64,000 nt of DNA from Marinobacter sediminum (GCF_016820575.1 NZ_JAEMQH010000002.1:1051305-1115304); one strand, 5' to 3'; positions 17,494-27,136 are shown, counted from the stretch's first letter. The notes: a model not told the origin generated them from the letters alone. Made by a program: numbers and translations.

Positions 17494-18171
17494 ATGCTCG
17501 AAAAGATACGCAAAGGCTCCCTGGTTGATACCGCCATCGAAAGCCTCAGGCAAGCCATCGAATCCGAACACTGGCCCCTTGGCAGCAAGCTGCCCGTGGA
17601 GTCCGAACTCTCCGAAGCGCTGGGCGTAAGCAGAAACACCGTGCGTGAAGCGGTGCGGGTTCTGGTTCATGTGGGAATACTGGAGACACGCCAGGGTGAT
17701 GGCACCTACGTTCGCTCTACCCGCGACGCAGGCGAAACCCTGAGAAAAATCAGCAGGACCCACCTCGCCGACCAGTTGGAGGTGCGCCTGATGCTCGAGA
17801 CCGAAGCCGCCAAACTCGCAGCTACGCGACGGACCGATCGAGACTTGCGCGTGATGGAAGAAGCACTGGATGCCCGCGCCAAAGCGGGCGCATCGGTGGC
17901 GGACAGGGTTCGACACGATCAAGCGTTTCACCATGGCCTGGTGGCGGCATCCCATAACTCCGCCCTTTCTGAGCTCTACGATTACTTTTCCCATGGCATC
18001 CGGGAAACCATCGAGCGCACGGAAACCGAAGCCGATTTGCCTGAGCCCTCCCAGGAAGACCACGAACTGTTGCTGGCCGCCGTTCGTCGCCGGGACTCAG
18101 TAAAAGCGGAACAACTGGCCAGAGCCCTACTTCAACCCAGCCTTCAGGCTCTGCAAGACCGGGAATCCTGA
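17494..18171 (+). CDS. GntR family regulator, FadR/FCD subfamily
   Basis: 225 residues. Residues about 8-75 are a GntR winged helix (LPVESELSEALGVSRNTVRE, then LETRQGDGTYVRS). Residues about 90-220 are an all-helical FCD ligand-binding domain, including an acidic first helix (LEVRLMLETEAAKLAA) and FHHGLVAASHN with a likely metal-binding His. Such proteins repress catabolic or transport genes and release DNA on binding an organic acid. The transporter gene starts 4 bases after the stop, so the two form an operon and the transported compound is the likely effector. A 23-base-period direct repeat precedes the gene. Confidence 0.88.
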   Translation: MLEKIRKGSLVDTAIESLRQAIESEHWPLGSKLPVESELSEALGVSRNTVREAVRVLVHVGILETRQGDGTYVRSTRDAGETLRKISRTHLADQLEVRLMLETEAAKLAATRRTDRDLRVMEEALDARAKAGASVADRVRHDQAFHHGLVAASHNSALSELYDYFSHGIRETIERTETEADLPEPSQEDHELLLAAVRRRDSVKAEQLARALLQPSLQALQDRES

Positions 18172-18174
18172 TTC

Positions 18175-19170
18175 ATGAAATTCAAGATCGACACCTTTAC
18201 CCTGCTGTTGCTTGGCGCCATCGTTCTTGCCTCGGTGCTGCCTGCTACGGGTGACATCGGTGAGGCGCTGGCAACGGCCGGAACCATCGCGGTTGCCCTA
18301 CTCTTCTTCTTCCACGGTGCCGCGCTGTCACGTGAGCAAATCATTGCGGGCGCCACACACTGGCGGTTACACATTCTCATTACCGCGATGACCTTTGTGT
18401 TTTTCCCGCTTGTGGTTCTGCCGATCAACGGCCTGAGTGACCTGGCACCGTCCTGGATGCCGAAAGATTTGGGGCTGGGCTTCCTTTACCTGGGCGTACT
18501 GCCCTCGGCGGTGTCGTCTTCTATTGCCTATACCGCACTGGCCCGGGGCAATGTGCCTGCTGCCATCTGCAGTGCCGCGGCCTCCAATGTATTCGGGATG
18601 ATGCTAACGCCATTCCTGCTGTTGCTATTGGTGAGCACCTCGGGCGCCAGTGATTTCTCCATTGCTGAAGCACTCAAGGACATCATGCTGCAACTGCTTC
18701 TACCCTTCGCAGTAGGCCATGCCCTGCGACCCTGGCTGGGTGGCTTTCTGGGTCGCAATGAGGGGTTGATGGCGCGTTACGACAAATGCGTGATCTGGCT
18801 GATTGTCTATTCGGCGTTTTCACATTCCGTGGAAAGTGGTCTTTGGCAGAACCTGCCGGCGAAAGCGATCATCCTGACCATTGTTCTGTGCGTCGCGCTG
18901 CTGACTCTGTTCATGATTATTGCGCGGTTGCTGGTCCGCTATTTCGGTTTCAGTCTGCAGGATGAGGCGGCGGTTGTGTTTTGCGGGTCTAAGAAGAGTC
19001 TGGCTTCTGGTTTGCCGATGGCGAAAGTGCTTTTCTCAGGCCATCCGGGCTTTGGAATGATCGTTCTTCCGATCATGTGCTACAACCAGATTCAGGTGAT
19101 ACTTGGGGCTATTCTGGCCCAGCGATACCGGGCCAAAATGGATTCGCTGACGGGTACCGTAGAGGATTAA
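18175..19170 (+). CDS. Bile acid:sodium symporter family transporter (YfeH-like)
   Basis: A 331-residue membrane protein with nine or ten hydrophobic segments, matching the SBF-like (PF13593, YfeH) group of the bile acid:sodium symporter superfamily: LLFFFHGAALSREQI, YLGVLPSAVSSSIAYT and FCGSKKSLASGLPMAKV are hallmark segments of its two inverted repeats. It probably imports an organic anion with sodium. It is co-transcribed with the preceding GntR gene. Its stop codon overlaps the end of the convergent J-domain-like gene by four bases. Confidence 0.87.
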   Translation: MKFKIDTFTLLLLGAIVLASVLPATGDIGEALATAGTIAVALLFFFHGAALSREQIIAGATHWRLHILITAMTFVFFPLVVLPINGLSDLAPSWMPKDLGLGFLYLGVLPSAVSSSIAYTALARGNVPAAICSAAASNVFGMMLTPFLLLLLVSTSGASDFSIAEALKDIMLQLLLPFAVGHALRPWLGGFLGRNEGLMARYDKCVIWLIVYSAFSHSVESGLWQNLPAKAIILTIVLCVALLTLFMIIARLLVRYFGFSLQDEAAVVFCGSKKSLASGLPMAKVLFSGHPGFGMIVLPIMCYNQIQVILGAILAQRYRAKMDSLTGTVED

Positions 19171-19793
19171 CCTCCTCCACCCATGCCACCAAACAGACTG
19201 GCAAGAATCGCCAGACCAACAATCCAGCCGATGACCGCCGGCCAGAAGTTAACCAGTTGAGGGGGCTGATCTGCTTCCTCGGCTTCCCTCTCTGCACTTC
19301 CGGCTTTCGGCTCTTCCGCTTGCGCGACAATGTCCTGCAGACTGGCCCATTCAAACCAGTCACCCAGAAACTGAGCCACCGGTGCCGGTAAGCTGCCATT
19401 TTCAGCCATAGGGCGAACCTGCGGCTCAAGTTGACGAGCAATTTCGCGGCGCACTGGCGCCCGGTCTGCGGGTGGTTCACAGAGAATGGCCTTCCAGATC
19501 CCCGCATCCCGACTTCGTCCTGAATCATTCAGCAGGGCGTTGATCTGTATCACAACCTCGCGAACAATCTGGCCCTCGTTGGCATCGAGAGCGCGCTCGG
19601 AATCCGGTGCCTGATCGCTTACCGAGGCTTGCGGCGCCTCAGGCTTCGGCGCGCCTCCGGTGGCTTCCCGAAACGCACGGTTCAGTTTTTCAGCTTCCTC
19701 GCCTGAGGCAAATTTCAGCTGCTGCTCGTAGGCCAGCTGTATTCGTTGGCGGTCTTCCGTCGGCTCAATTCCCAGTACTTCCCAGCAATTCAT
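19167..19793 (-). CDS. J-domain-like membrane protein, unknown function
   Basis: 208 residues. The N terminus (MNCWEVLGIEPTEDRQRIQLAYEQQL) resembles the first helices of a DnaJ J domain, but the HPD tripeptide is not visible, so Hsp70 stimulation is doubtful. A polar middle (residues about 55-165) is rich in Glu, Ala and Pro. One membrane helix near the C terminus (FWPAVIGWIVGLAILASLFG) is followed by a short Gly tail. Type: tail-anchored with a large cytoplasmic part. Starts at 19841 and 19823 are possible in frame; 19793 is chosen because the J-like fold begins there. Function unknown. Confidence 0.6.
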   Translation of the reverse strand: MNCWEVLGIEPTEDRQRIQLAYEQQLKFASGEEAEKLNRAFREATGGAPKPEAPQASVSDQAPDSERALDANEGQIVREVVIQINALLNDSGRSRDAGIWKAILCEPPADRAPVRREIARQLEPQVRPMAENGSLPAPVAQFLGDWFEWASLQDIVAQAEEPKAGSAEREAEEADQPPQLVNFWPAVIGWIVGLAILASLFGGMGGGG

Positions 19794-19924
19794 AAAGCTG
19801 CAGCTCCCAGCTCTCAGATTCATTACATTTTTGAGAGACAAACCGTGTGTAGTCCCTTACGATAGATCAAAACATGATCGCGGTGTGCCCGCTCTTTGGC
19901 TTGGCAGAGTATAGATCCTCACCC

Positions 19925-22066
19925 ATGACCAGTTCGACAACAACGTCACCAAAAAAGTTATTCTTGGCTGTAAGCGCCGCTCATTGCACGCTTTTTCTGT
20001 CTTTAAGCCTACCTGCCTTGGCCTGGGGACAGACTGAAGAACCCGAGGTGTACCCGCAATTCCTGACCGAGGAAGGTGAGCAATCGCAGATCCCGGAGGT
20101 GCTGACAACGACTCGCCTGCGCCAATCGAAGCTCAAAGTACCGGGCACCACCACCATTATTACCGGCGACATGATTCGTGACCTTGGCATCATGAATCTG
20201 GTGGAAGTGTTCCGACTTGTACCCGGCATGGTGGTCGGCGAGTACGGTAGCAACAATCAGGTAACCAGCTACCACGGCACCTCTCAGTACGAACAACGAC
20301 GGCTTCAGGTTCAGATTGACGGCCGAACGGCCTACCGCGCAAGCCTATCTGACGTTGACTGGATTGCAATGCCAGTTGCACTGGAAAACATTGAGCGAAT
20401 CGAGGTTAGCCGTGGCCCGAATGCTGCTGCCTATGGCATCAATGCCTTTCTCGGCAGCATAAACATTATAACGCGCTCCCCATACGACACCGCGGGCGCT
20501 GAGGCATACACCTCGATAGGCTCTCGGGGCCACCTGCGCACCTTTACCTCAGTCGGTGACAGCACTGAAGGTGGCAGCTGGCGCCTATCCTATGAGAAAC
20601 GAAAATCTGACGGATTCGACCGGCAGAAGGATGACGAAAAAGAGGAATTCCACGACGGCTTCGACATCAACAACGTCAACTTCGACAGCGTGCTGGCCAT
20701 CGACAACATCCACTCAGTCGATTTTCGGGCTGGCGTGGTCGACGGTGTAAACGAAGAAGACAGTGAAAAATCGGGGAAACTGGAAGCAACCACCAATCCA
20801 GACATCATTCTCGACACCTACTATCTGCAAACCCGTTTCAATGGCGCCATTTCTGACAACCACTTCTACCACCTCCAAGCCACGTACCAGAATCAGCGTC
20901 GACGTCAGCGATGGTCGGTCTCAGTGCCTGCCGACGAGTTTATCCAGCTGCTGCCCCCGGGAGCGCCGTTCCCGACCGATCAAGGCCCCTTTGTGGCCGA
21001 CTTCAATGAGGATGCGGAAGAGTCTCGCCTGGAATTCGAGTTACAGAACACCATCATTTTCAACCCCGAATTCAAACTGGTGTCTGGACTTGGCTATCGC
21101 AAAGACGCTTATGACTCAGAGACTTACTTCAACGGCCGCGGCAACAACTATCAGAGCCGGGTATTCGCCAACGCCGAGTACTCGCCCTTCGATTGGGTCA
21201 CGTTTAACGCCGGCGGCAACTGGGAGACAACCACCACAACCGATGAAGGTTATTTTTCGCCGAGGGTGGCCACCAATTTCATCATCAATGACAACCACGC
21301 CATTCGCTTTGTGTTCTCCCGCGCCGTGAGAACACCGGATGCCTTTGAGCAAGATCCGGATTGGTCCTACCGACCACGCAATGTGCAGCCCCCCTTCGAG
21401 GCCTTGGAGGGCACCCGTTTCGAGGTAAAAGACCTGGTAGACCAAACTACCTCTACGTTTGGCGAAGAATTGGAAGAGGAAACCATTACCTCTCGCGAGA
21501 TCAGTTATTTCGGGCAGTACCATCTGGACTCGGCCCTGATGAGCGTTGAAGTAAGGTATTTCAATGACTATCTTCGAGATATGATCAGCGGAGTGATCAA
21601 CGAAGAGGACTGGTACATCGACAACAACGTCGCAGTGGATCAGGAAGGTGTCGAGCTCGAAGGTTCACTGGAGTTCTCAGGCACCCTGCTGCGCGCCACC
21701 TACGCCTATCTCGACCAGGACAGTCGCTATACAGGCGATCCCGACAAGCTGCCACCCAGCACCCAATCAAGAGCCGTAGCCCTTATGGGACGACTTTCCG
21801 CTCGTCATTCAGGGAGCGTGGCGTGGATCCAGGAGCTGCCGTGGTCTCTGACGTCGTCCGCAGCCTTTTATCTTGCACACGAGGTGCGAGGAACCCGGTT
21901 TAAGCGCGCAGACTTCCGACTCGCCCGCCGGATAGACCAGCCTGATTTCAGCTATGAACTAGCATTCACTATGCAGCACTACATCAATATGGAACCGTGG
22001 ATGAGCCCTGACAACATCATTGATGAACCCAATCAGTATTTCGTTGAGGCCGGGATTCGCTTCTGA
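19925..22066 (+). CDS. TonB-dependent outer-membrane receptor
   Basis: 713 residues: a signal peptide ending near residue 36 (ALAWGQ), a plug domain (about 58-165, with TTIITGDMIRDLGIMNLVEV and an IERIEVSRGPNAAAYG motif) and a 22-strand-type barrel ending in a terminal Phe (VEAGIRF) for BAM recognition. IPEVLTTTRLRQS near residue 55 is the best TonB-box candidate. The gene begins what looks like an operon with a periplasmic binding protein and a hybrid histidine kinase (gaps of 35 and -8 bases), so it may import a signal or nutrient that the kinase senses. No siderophore or cobalamin context is visible. The ATG at 19925 gives a proper signal peptide; 19874 does not. Confidence 0.88.
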   Translation: MTSSTTTSPKKLFLAVSAAHCTLFLSLSLPALAWGQTEEPEVYPQFLTEEGEQSQIPEVLTTTRLRQSKLKVPGTTTIITGDMIRDLGIMNLVEVFRLVPGMVVGEYGSNNQVTSYHGTSQYEQRRLQVQIDGRTAYRASLSDVDWIAMPVALENIERIEVSRGPNAAAYGINAFLGSINIITRSPYDTAGAEAYTSIGSRGHLRTFTSVGDSTEGGSWRLSYEKRKSDGFDRQKDDEKEEFHDGFDINNVNFDSVLAIDNIHSVDFRAGVVDGVNEEDSEKSGKLEATTNPDIILDTYYLQTRFNGAISDNHFYHLQATYQNQRRRQRWSVSVPADEFIQLLPPGAPFPTDQGPFVADFNEDAEESRLEFELQNTIIFNPEFKLVSGLGYRKDAYDSETYFNGRGNNYQSRVFANAEYSPFDWVTFNAGGNWETTTTTDEGYFSPRVATNFIINDNHAIRFVFSRAVRTPDAFEQDPDWSYRPRNVQPPFEALEGTRFEVKDLVDQTTSTFGEELEEETITSREISYFGQYHLDSALMSVEVRYFNDYLRDMISGVINEEDWYIDNNVAVDQEGVELEGSLEFSGTLLRATYAYLDQDSRYTGDPDKLPPSTQSRAVALMGRLSARHSGSVAWIQELPWSLTSSAAFYLAHEVRGTRFKRADFRLARRIDQPDFSYELAFTMQHYINMEPWMSPDNIIDEPNQYFVEAGIRF

Positions 22067-22101
22067 ACATTGACCAAGGAAAGTATGTAAACCAGGATGG
22101 T

Positions 22102-23076
22102 ATGACACCACACAGCAGATTCAGATGGCGAAGCTTGCTGCACATGACCCGCTATACATACAGGCGGGCCGTGTGTACCTTTTTAGGCCTTATTCTGGTG
22201 GTTTCGGCACACGGCCAGGAACCGCCCGGCCGCCTCGTATATCTAGCCGGATCTGGAAGTACCGCTCTTGATCAGCATATTCGGTCGTTACTCGTCGACC
22301 AATTAAGGAGTGATATCACCCTTACCCCGATCTCAGACGATCAGTTCCCAATGATCAAGAACACCCCCGTTATCTCCATCGGCCCTGCCGCGTTTTCCCG
22401 GGTGCGCCAGGCCAACCGTTCGATACCCATTTTGGCCATGCTGGTGAACCATTCGTTCATCGATGTTTTTGCAGTCAGAAACCCGGGGCAAATTTCCAGC
22501 GTCCTCTACGACGTTCCACTGCTTCGCCAAGCCCTGACCGGAAAGGCGATATTGCCGCAGGCCAACACTGTGGCAATCCTGGCCACTACCGCGACGGTAG
22601 AACTTTACGAACCCTTGATTGACGAACTTCCCGCCCACGGGATGCGAGCACGGGTTTTCATCGTCGACAATGAAGACGAACTGATCCCATCATTGGTAAG
22701 AGCACTTCGCTACGGTGACTTCCTGCTTGCAGCGCCTGACGAAGCCATCTATAACCCCCGCACCATCAAACACATCCTGCTGACCGCCTATCGACGTAAC
22801 AAGATCGTTATTGGCCCAAGTCAGGCGTATGTAAAGGCGGGTTCGTTGGCCTCAAGCTACGCGCCCTTTGCGGAAATGGCGGCTCTGGGCGCCAATATGA
22901 TTGAACAATATTTTGCTGCAGGCGAATTGCCCGCCCCATCGTACCCGCAAATCTATCGCGTTGAGGTTAACGATCAGGTTGCTCGCTCAATGAATATCCC
23001 GCTTCCTGAGCGAGCATTCTTGAGCCAGACCATAGAACAGGAACTCACCGGAAATAGGGGGCCACAGGATGAATAG
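22102..23076 (+). CDS. Periplasmic ABC_sub_bind-type protein of a sensory operon
   Basis: 324 residues with an Arg-rich start and a signal peptide or anchor (YRRAVCTFLGLILVVSAHGQ, about residues 20-39). The remainder is a two-lobed ABC_sub_bind-like fold (TPVISIGPAAFSRV, SIPILAMLVN, ANTVAILATTATVELYE, GDFLLAAPDEAIYNPR and KIVIGPSQAYVKAG). The ATG at 22102 or at 22144 could be used; the later one gives a shorter, more normal signal peptide. The downstream kinase gene overlaps it by 8 bases, and no ABC permease is present, so the likely role is a ligand-binding partner of the kinase sensor domain. Confidence 0.72.
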   Translation: MTPHSRFRWRSLLHMTRYTYRRAVCTFLGLILVVSAHGQEPPGRLVYLAGSGSTALDQHIRSLLVDQLRSDITLTPISDDQFPMIKNTPVISIGPAAFSRVRQANRSIPILAMLVNHSFIDVFAVRNPGQISSVLYDVPLLRQALTGKAILPQANTVAILATTATVELYEPLIDELPAHGMRARVFIVDNEDELIPSLVRALRYGDFLLAAPDEAIYNPRTIKHILLTAYRRNKIVIGPSQAYVKAGSLASSYAPFAEMAALGANMIEQYFAAGELPAPSYPQIYRVEVNDQVARSMNIPLPERAFLSQTIEQELTGNRGPQDE

Positions 23077-25012
23077 TCCAGAGATGACCCGGCCGACCCT
23101 ATATCGCAAGCTCCTGCTACTCGGCGCCCTTCCTGCGATCGTCATGTTTATAGTGTTGATCGCGTTTTTCACCTCGGCTCGATTGCAGGATGCCCGACAG
23201 CAGTTGTCCGACAGCAGTCAGATGTTTGCGGACAGTTTGGGCCCGGTTCTGGAGTACGCTGTGGTTTCGGGCAATAGTCAGGCCCTGGAGCAGGTTTTAT
23301 CCCAGGCACTGAAACGGAGCAAGGCAGACTGGATTGAGGTGACCAATGTCTCGGGTGACCCGATCGGGTTTGTCGCAACCGATTCAACCAGCATCCCGAT
23401 TAATCCTGGCAGTTACGACGTTTTTGACACGGAAATTTTGCAACAACCGTTGGACCTGGATTCCGGGCGAACGACCGAATGGTTCACGCCGGAATCCGGG
23501 CTCAGGGCAAGTGCGTTACGAGTTGGCACGGTTCACGTTGGGGTCAACCGGGATTTGTTAGCGGACCGGCAAAGAGACATTGTCTGGACCTCGCTGGCGG
23601 TGGGCGCCTCGCTCTTACTGTTTACGATGCTGATCATTCAGCACCATCTGAACACCATACTCTATCCGGTTCGACAGCTATCTGGCCGGATTTCACGCTT
23701 GAGCAACCGGGACTACACCAAAGGCCCTACCGGCAATAGGAGTAGCGCACAGGAAGTTGTTGACATTGAGCGACAACTAAATGAACTGGCAACCCACTTG
23801 GCAAACCTCGAGACTTCCCGGGAGCAAACCCTGGCTGCCTCAGAGAGCGCGCGCCAGAAAGCGGAATTAGCCAATCAAGCGAAGTCGGAATTCCTGGCAA
23901 CCATGAGCCATGAACTCCGCACGCCGCTCAATGGCGTACTGGGTATGATCGATCTGGTGCAGGAGGATTCCCTGACACCCCGTCAGCGGGATTACCTGAC
24001 CACCGCGCGTCAATCCACCGAGGATCTCCTGACGGTTATCAGTGACATCCTTGACTTCTCCCGCATGGAAAGCGGCACGCTAAAGCTTTCCCATCAAGAG
24101 TTCGATCTTCAGGATCTGATCCGAAACTGCACAGCTACCTACCGCCAGGTCGCGGAGGAGCGGGGATTGTCCCTCAGCACCAACTTCTATGGTGATTGGC
24201 CCAAAAAACCCCTGGTGAACGGCGATGGACCCAGACTGCGCCAAATCATTGCCGGTTTGATCGATAACGCTATCAAGTTCACCAACGACGGAGCCATCTT
24301 CATACAGGCAGGCTGTTTTGGGCTTGAGGATAACTGCATCATCCTCAACTTCGCAGTGAGTGACTCGGGCTCTGGCATTCCTATTGACCGGCTGCCGGAT
24401 ATTTTCAACTCCTTTGAACAGCTGCAGCACGGCGACGACCGGAGCCATGGCGGAACCGGCCTCGGGCTGGCCCTGATCCAGCGGCTGGTGGAGCTGATGG
24501 GCGGCCACATCAAGGTTGATACAGATCTTGGCAGGGGTTCATCTTTCCGGTTTGAGCTGCCGTTCGAGCTGGCAGCCACTGCCGACGCCCCACCCCACGA
24601 CAGTCAGCCAACCAGAGAACGGCGATCTGGTTTAGCACACGCACTGGTTGTTGAAGACAACCCCGTTAACCAGCGCGTAGCAAAAGCCATGTTAACCAAG
24701 CTGGGTTACCAGGCCGATTCGGCCGACAACGGAAAAGATGCCCTCAACCTGATCCGCAATAATCATAGGGGCTACGACGTCATCATGATGGACTGCCATA
24801 TGCCGGAGATGGACGGCTACGAAACTACCCGTCGCATTCGCGAGTGGGAACGGAGCAGTGGGCGGTCGGGTATTCCCATTATTGCGCTCACCGCAGACGT
24901 ATTGCCGGGCACTGACAAAAGTTGCCTGGAGAGCGGCATGAACGACTACGTAGCCAAACCGGTACGGAAGGAAAATCTACGAAAGGTACTGGGTCGCTGG
25001 GTCAAGGACTGA
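23069..25012 (+). CDS. Hybrid sensor histidine kinase/response regulator
   Basis: 647 residues. TM1 (about 15-35), an extracytoplasmic domain (36-168), TM2 (about 172-190), a HAMP linker, a HisKA domain with phospho-acceptor His281 (MSHELRTPLNG), a HATPase domain with the N box (LIDNAIKF), G1 (DSGSGIP) and G2 (GGTGLGLAL), then a receiver domain with Asp575 (MMDCHMPEMDG) and the switch Lys (YVAKPVRKE). There is no C-terminal Hpt domain, so the signal probably passes to a separate Hpt protein or an orphan regulator. It overlaps the binding-protein gene by 8 bases. A role sensing a ligand delivered by the upstream receptor and binding protein is inferred from this arrangement. Confidence 0.93.
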   Translation: MNSPEMTRPTLYRKLLLLGALPAIVMFIVLIAFFTSARLQDARQQLSDSSQMFADSLGPVLEYAVVSGNSQALEQVLSQALKRSKADWIEVTNVSGDPIGFVATDSTSIPINPGSYDVFDTEILQQPLDLDSGRTTEWFTPESGLRASALRVGTVHVGVNRDLLADRQRDIVWTSLAVGASLLLFTMLIIQHHLNTILYPVRQLSGRISRLSNRDYTKGPTGNRSSAQEVVDIERQLNELATHLANLETSREQTLAASESARQKAELANQAKSEFLATMSHELRTPLNGVLGMIDLVQEDSLTPRQRDYLTTARQSTEDLLTVISDILDFSRMESGTLKLSHQEFDLQDLIRNCTATYRQVAEERGLSLSTNFYGDWPKKPLVNGDGPRLRQIIAGLIDNAIKFTNDGAIFIQAGCFGLEDNCIILNFAVSDSGSGIPIDRLPDIFNSFEQLQHGDDRSHGGTGLGLALIQRLVELMGGHIKVDTDLGRGSSFRFELPFELAATADAPPHDSQPTRERRSGLAHALVVEDNPVNQRVAKAMLTKLGYQADSADNGKDALNLIRNNHRGYDVIMMDCHMPEMDGYETTRRIREWERSSGRSGIPIIALTADVLPGTDKSCLESGMNDYVAKPVRKENLRKVLGRWVKD

Positions 25013-25065
25013 AGGCGATGTAAAAACGTAGAGGATGAGCGCCCTTCCCTGGGCGCTTGCAGCTT

Positions 25066-26427
25066 TCAGACCACAGCTTCTCTCATGGTCACAAATTCCT
25101 CTGCAGACGTCGGATGAATGCCCAGGGTTGAGTCGAACTGAGCCTTGGTAGCACCGGCCTTGATAGCCACTGCCAGGCCCTGGGTAATTTCGCCAGCATC
25201 CGGTCCCACCATGTGAGCCCCCAACACTTTGTCCGTTTCGTCATCAACCACGAGCTTCATCAAGCTACGCTCGTCGCGACCACTCAAGGTATATTTCATC
25301 GGCCGGAATTCCGAACGATAGATACGCAGCGTATGACCCGCTGAACGGGCTTCATCTTCCGTCCAGCCGACGGTACCGATGTTTGGCTGGCAGAACACCG
25401 CCGTCGGAATAGCCGAATAGTCCATATCGCCCTGGCCATCACCGAACAACCGGCGCGACAGCACCATCCCCTGGGCCAACGCCACCGGCGTCAGCTGCGG
25501 TGTGCCAATCACGTCACCCAATGCAGTAATGGAGGGTACTGCGGTCTGAAAATGATCATCGACCACCACATGCCCGGATTCGCTCAGCTCCACACCCAGC
25601 TCGGTTAATCCGAGCCCTTCCACCAGCGCTTTCCGGCCGGTTGCCGCCATCACCAGTCCGGTCTGCAGGGTCTCGCCATTGTTCAGATGCACCCGGTATT
25701 GATTGCCTTCCGACTCCACCGAATCGATATTGACCTCAAACCGGAGATCAATGCCCTTTTTACGCATCTCCTGTTCGGTGAATTTGCGAATGTCGGTATC
25801 AAAGCCCCGCAGGAACAGGTCTCCCCGATACAGCAAGGTTGTCTCAACGCCAAGACCGGCCAGAATGCCCGCAAACTCAACGGCTATGTAACCACCGCCC
25901 CAGATCACGGCGCGCTTGGGCAACTGCGGCAGGTAGAACATTTCATTAGAGGTAACCACACATTCCTTACCGGGAATGTCTGGCACCACAGGCCAGCTCC
26001 CTGTCGCAACCGTCACATGCTTTGCGGTGTAGGAGGTATCGCCAACCACGACTGTATTGGCATCAGAGAACGACGCCGTGCCCTCAATGATGGTCACGCC
26101 TGCGTTCTGCAGCATGCGGCCATAAATACCGTTCAGCCGCTCGATTTCTGTGTTCTTGTTGGCCACCAGTGTTGGCCAGTCAAACGTTACGTCTGAGGTT
26201 GGCACGTTCCAACCGTAACCGGCGGCGTCTTCCAGCTCGTCGTGGACATGGGCGCCATACACGAACAGTTTTTTCGGGACACAACCCACATTCACGCAAG
26301 TGCCGCCCAGATACCGTGATTCAATCACAGCAACGCGGGCACCCCGCTGGGCCGACATCCTTGCCAGGCGAACCCCGCCTGAGCCGGCGCCAATTACAAT
26401 CAGATCAAAATCATGGTTGTCAGACAC
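25066..26427 (-). CDS. gor: Glutathione-disulfide reductase
   Basis: A 453-residue FAD enzyme that reduces oxidised glutathione with NADPH in the cytoplasm. FAD site VIGAGSGGVRLARMSA; redox-active disulfide Cys44/Cys49 (GGTCVNVGCVPKK); NADPH fold VIWGGGYIAVEFAGIL; C-terminal dimer-interface His/Glu pair GIHPTSAEEF. GGTCVNVGCVPKKLFVYGA and the arrangement of domains match Gor rather than dihydrolipoamide or mercuric reductase. It follows the GNAT gene by 25 bases on the same strand and may be read through from the secretion operon. Confidence 0.93.
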   Translation of the reverse strand: MSDNHDFDLIVIGAGSGGVRLARMSAQRGARVAVIESRYLGGTCVNVGCVPKKLFVYGAHVHDELEDAAGYGWNVPTSDVTFDWPTLVANKNTEIERLNGIYGRMLQNAGVTIIEGTASFSDANTVVVGDTSYTAKHVTVATGSWPVVPDIPGKECVVTSNEMFYLPQLPKRAVIWGGGYIAVEFAGILAGLGVETTLLYRGDLFLRGFDTDIRKFTEQEMRKKGIDLRFEVNIDSVESEGNQYRVHLNNGETLQTGLVMAATGRKALVEGLGLTELGVELSESGHVVVDDHFQTAVPSITALGDVIGTPQLTPVALAQGMVLSRRLFGDGQGDMDYSAIPTAVFCQPNIGTVGWTEDEARSAGHTLRIYRSEFRPMKYTLSGRDERSLMKLVVDDETDKVLGAHMVGPDAGEITQGLAVAIKAGATKAQFDSTLGIHPTSAEEFVTMREAVV

Positions 26428-26452
26428 AGTGTCTCCTGTAGGTCATTCGAAT

Positions 26453-27136
26453 TCAGTGGCGGCCTTCAGAGGCTGCTTTGCTTTCAGGGTGCACCTCGCG
26501 GAACAGAACATGATCCTCGAAGTCACCGAGCCTAATTTTGCCAAGACTGCGAAACCCCTCGGACTCGTAAAACGGCAAGTACCGGCTGTTCCCGGTATCA
26601 AGCACCAAGCCACTACCGCGGGGATTTTCCGCGCAGAGTTTTTCAACGGTTTTCAGAAGCAGGCGGCCATAGCCACGGTTCTGGTATTTGGGGTTCACCC
26701 CCATCAGCGGCAACTGATGCGCCAATGGCTGAGGCAGCATGTTCCGGATTTTCTCGTGGTAATCGAGGTATCGCCGTGTCGATGCAAACCCGGTTGTCAG
26801 AACCATACGAATACGCCAACTGAATTGATCTGCCAGATTCATCCGCAATTCCGGATCGCCGATAAACGCGACCGCAACCAGGGTATCGTCGACCATCACG
26901 CCTATGGCTTCCTGATCCAGATTGAAGTACAGATCAATCAGTTCTCGAATGGTGGCCCGAACTCGCTGATCGTAACCTGGGCGCCGGTGGTCGAACAGGT
27001 ATTGAAACGTGGGTTCCTGCCGGTAAGCATGATACAGAATGGAGCGCGCCTCGTTGGTTGCGGTGCCATCGAGGCGCACAATCACGGGTTCTGATTGACT
27101 GCTGTTGCCACTGCCATTACCACTACCGTTAGCCAT
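26453..27136 (-). CDS. GNAT family acetyltransferase
   Basis: A 227-residue GNAT enzyme expected to transfer an acetyl group from acetyl-CoA to an unknown amine. Motif A is clear (LPLMGVNPKYQNRGYGRLLL, the Q/R-x-x-G-x-G/A pyrophosphate loop), and motif B follows (YLPFYESEGFRSLG). The N-terminal 20 residues are Ser/Gly/Asn-rich and probably flexible. The ATG at 27136 has GGAG 9 bases upstream; a TTG at 27142 is possible. The gene starts 29 bases after gspM, so it may be the last gene of the secretion operon, but its role there is unclear. Confidence 0.85.
   Translation of the reverse strand: MANGSGNGSGNSSQSEPVIVRLDGTATNEARSILYHAYRQEPTFQYLFDHRRPGYDQRVRATIRELIDLYFNLDQEAIGVMVDDTLVAVAFIGDPELRMNLADQFSWRIRMVLTTGFASTRRYLDYHEKIRNMLPQPLAHQLPLMGVNPKYQNRGYGRLLLKTVEKLCAENPRGSGLVLDTGNSRYLPFYESEGFRSLGKIRLGDFEDHVLFREVHPESKAASEGRH

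Noticed and set aside
25038..25057. AGCGCCC/GGGCGCT stem between the hybrid kinase and gor
   Set aside because: A good 7-base stem, but there is no T-tract on either strand; function unsupported.
26300..27094. Long plus-strand open frame over the GNAT and gor genes
   Set aside because: It is antisense to two well-supported genes, has no ribosome site, and its product has no domain and is Gln/His/Arg-rich as out-of-frame translations are.
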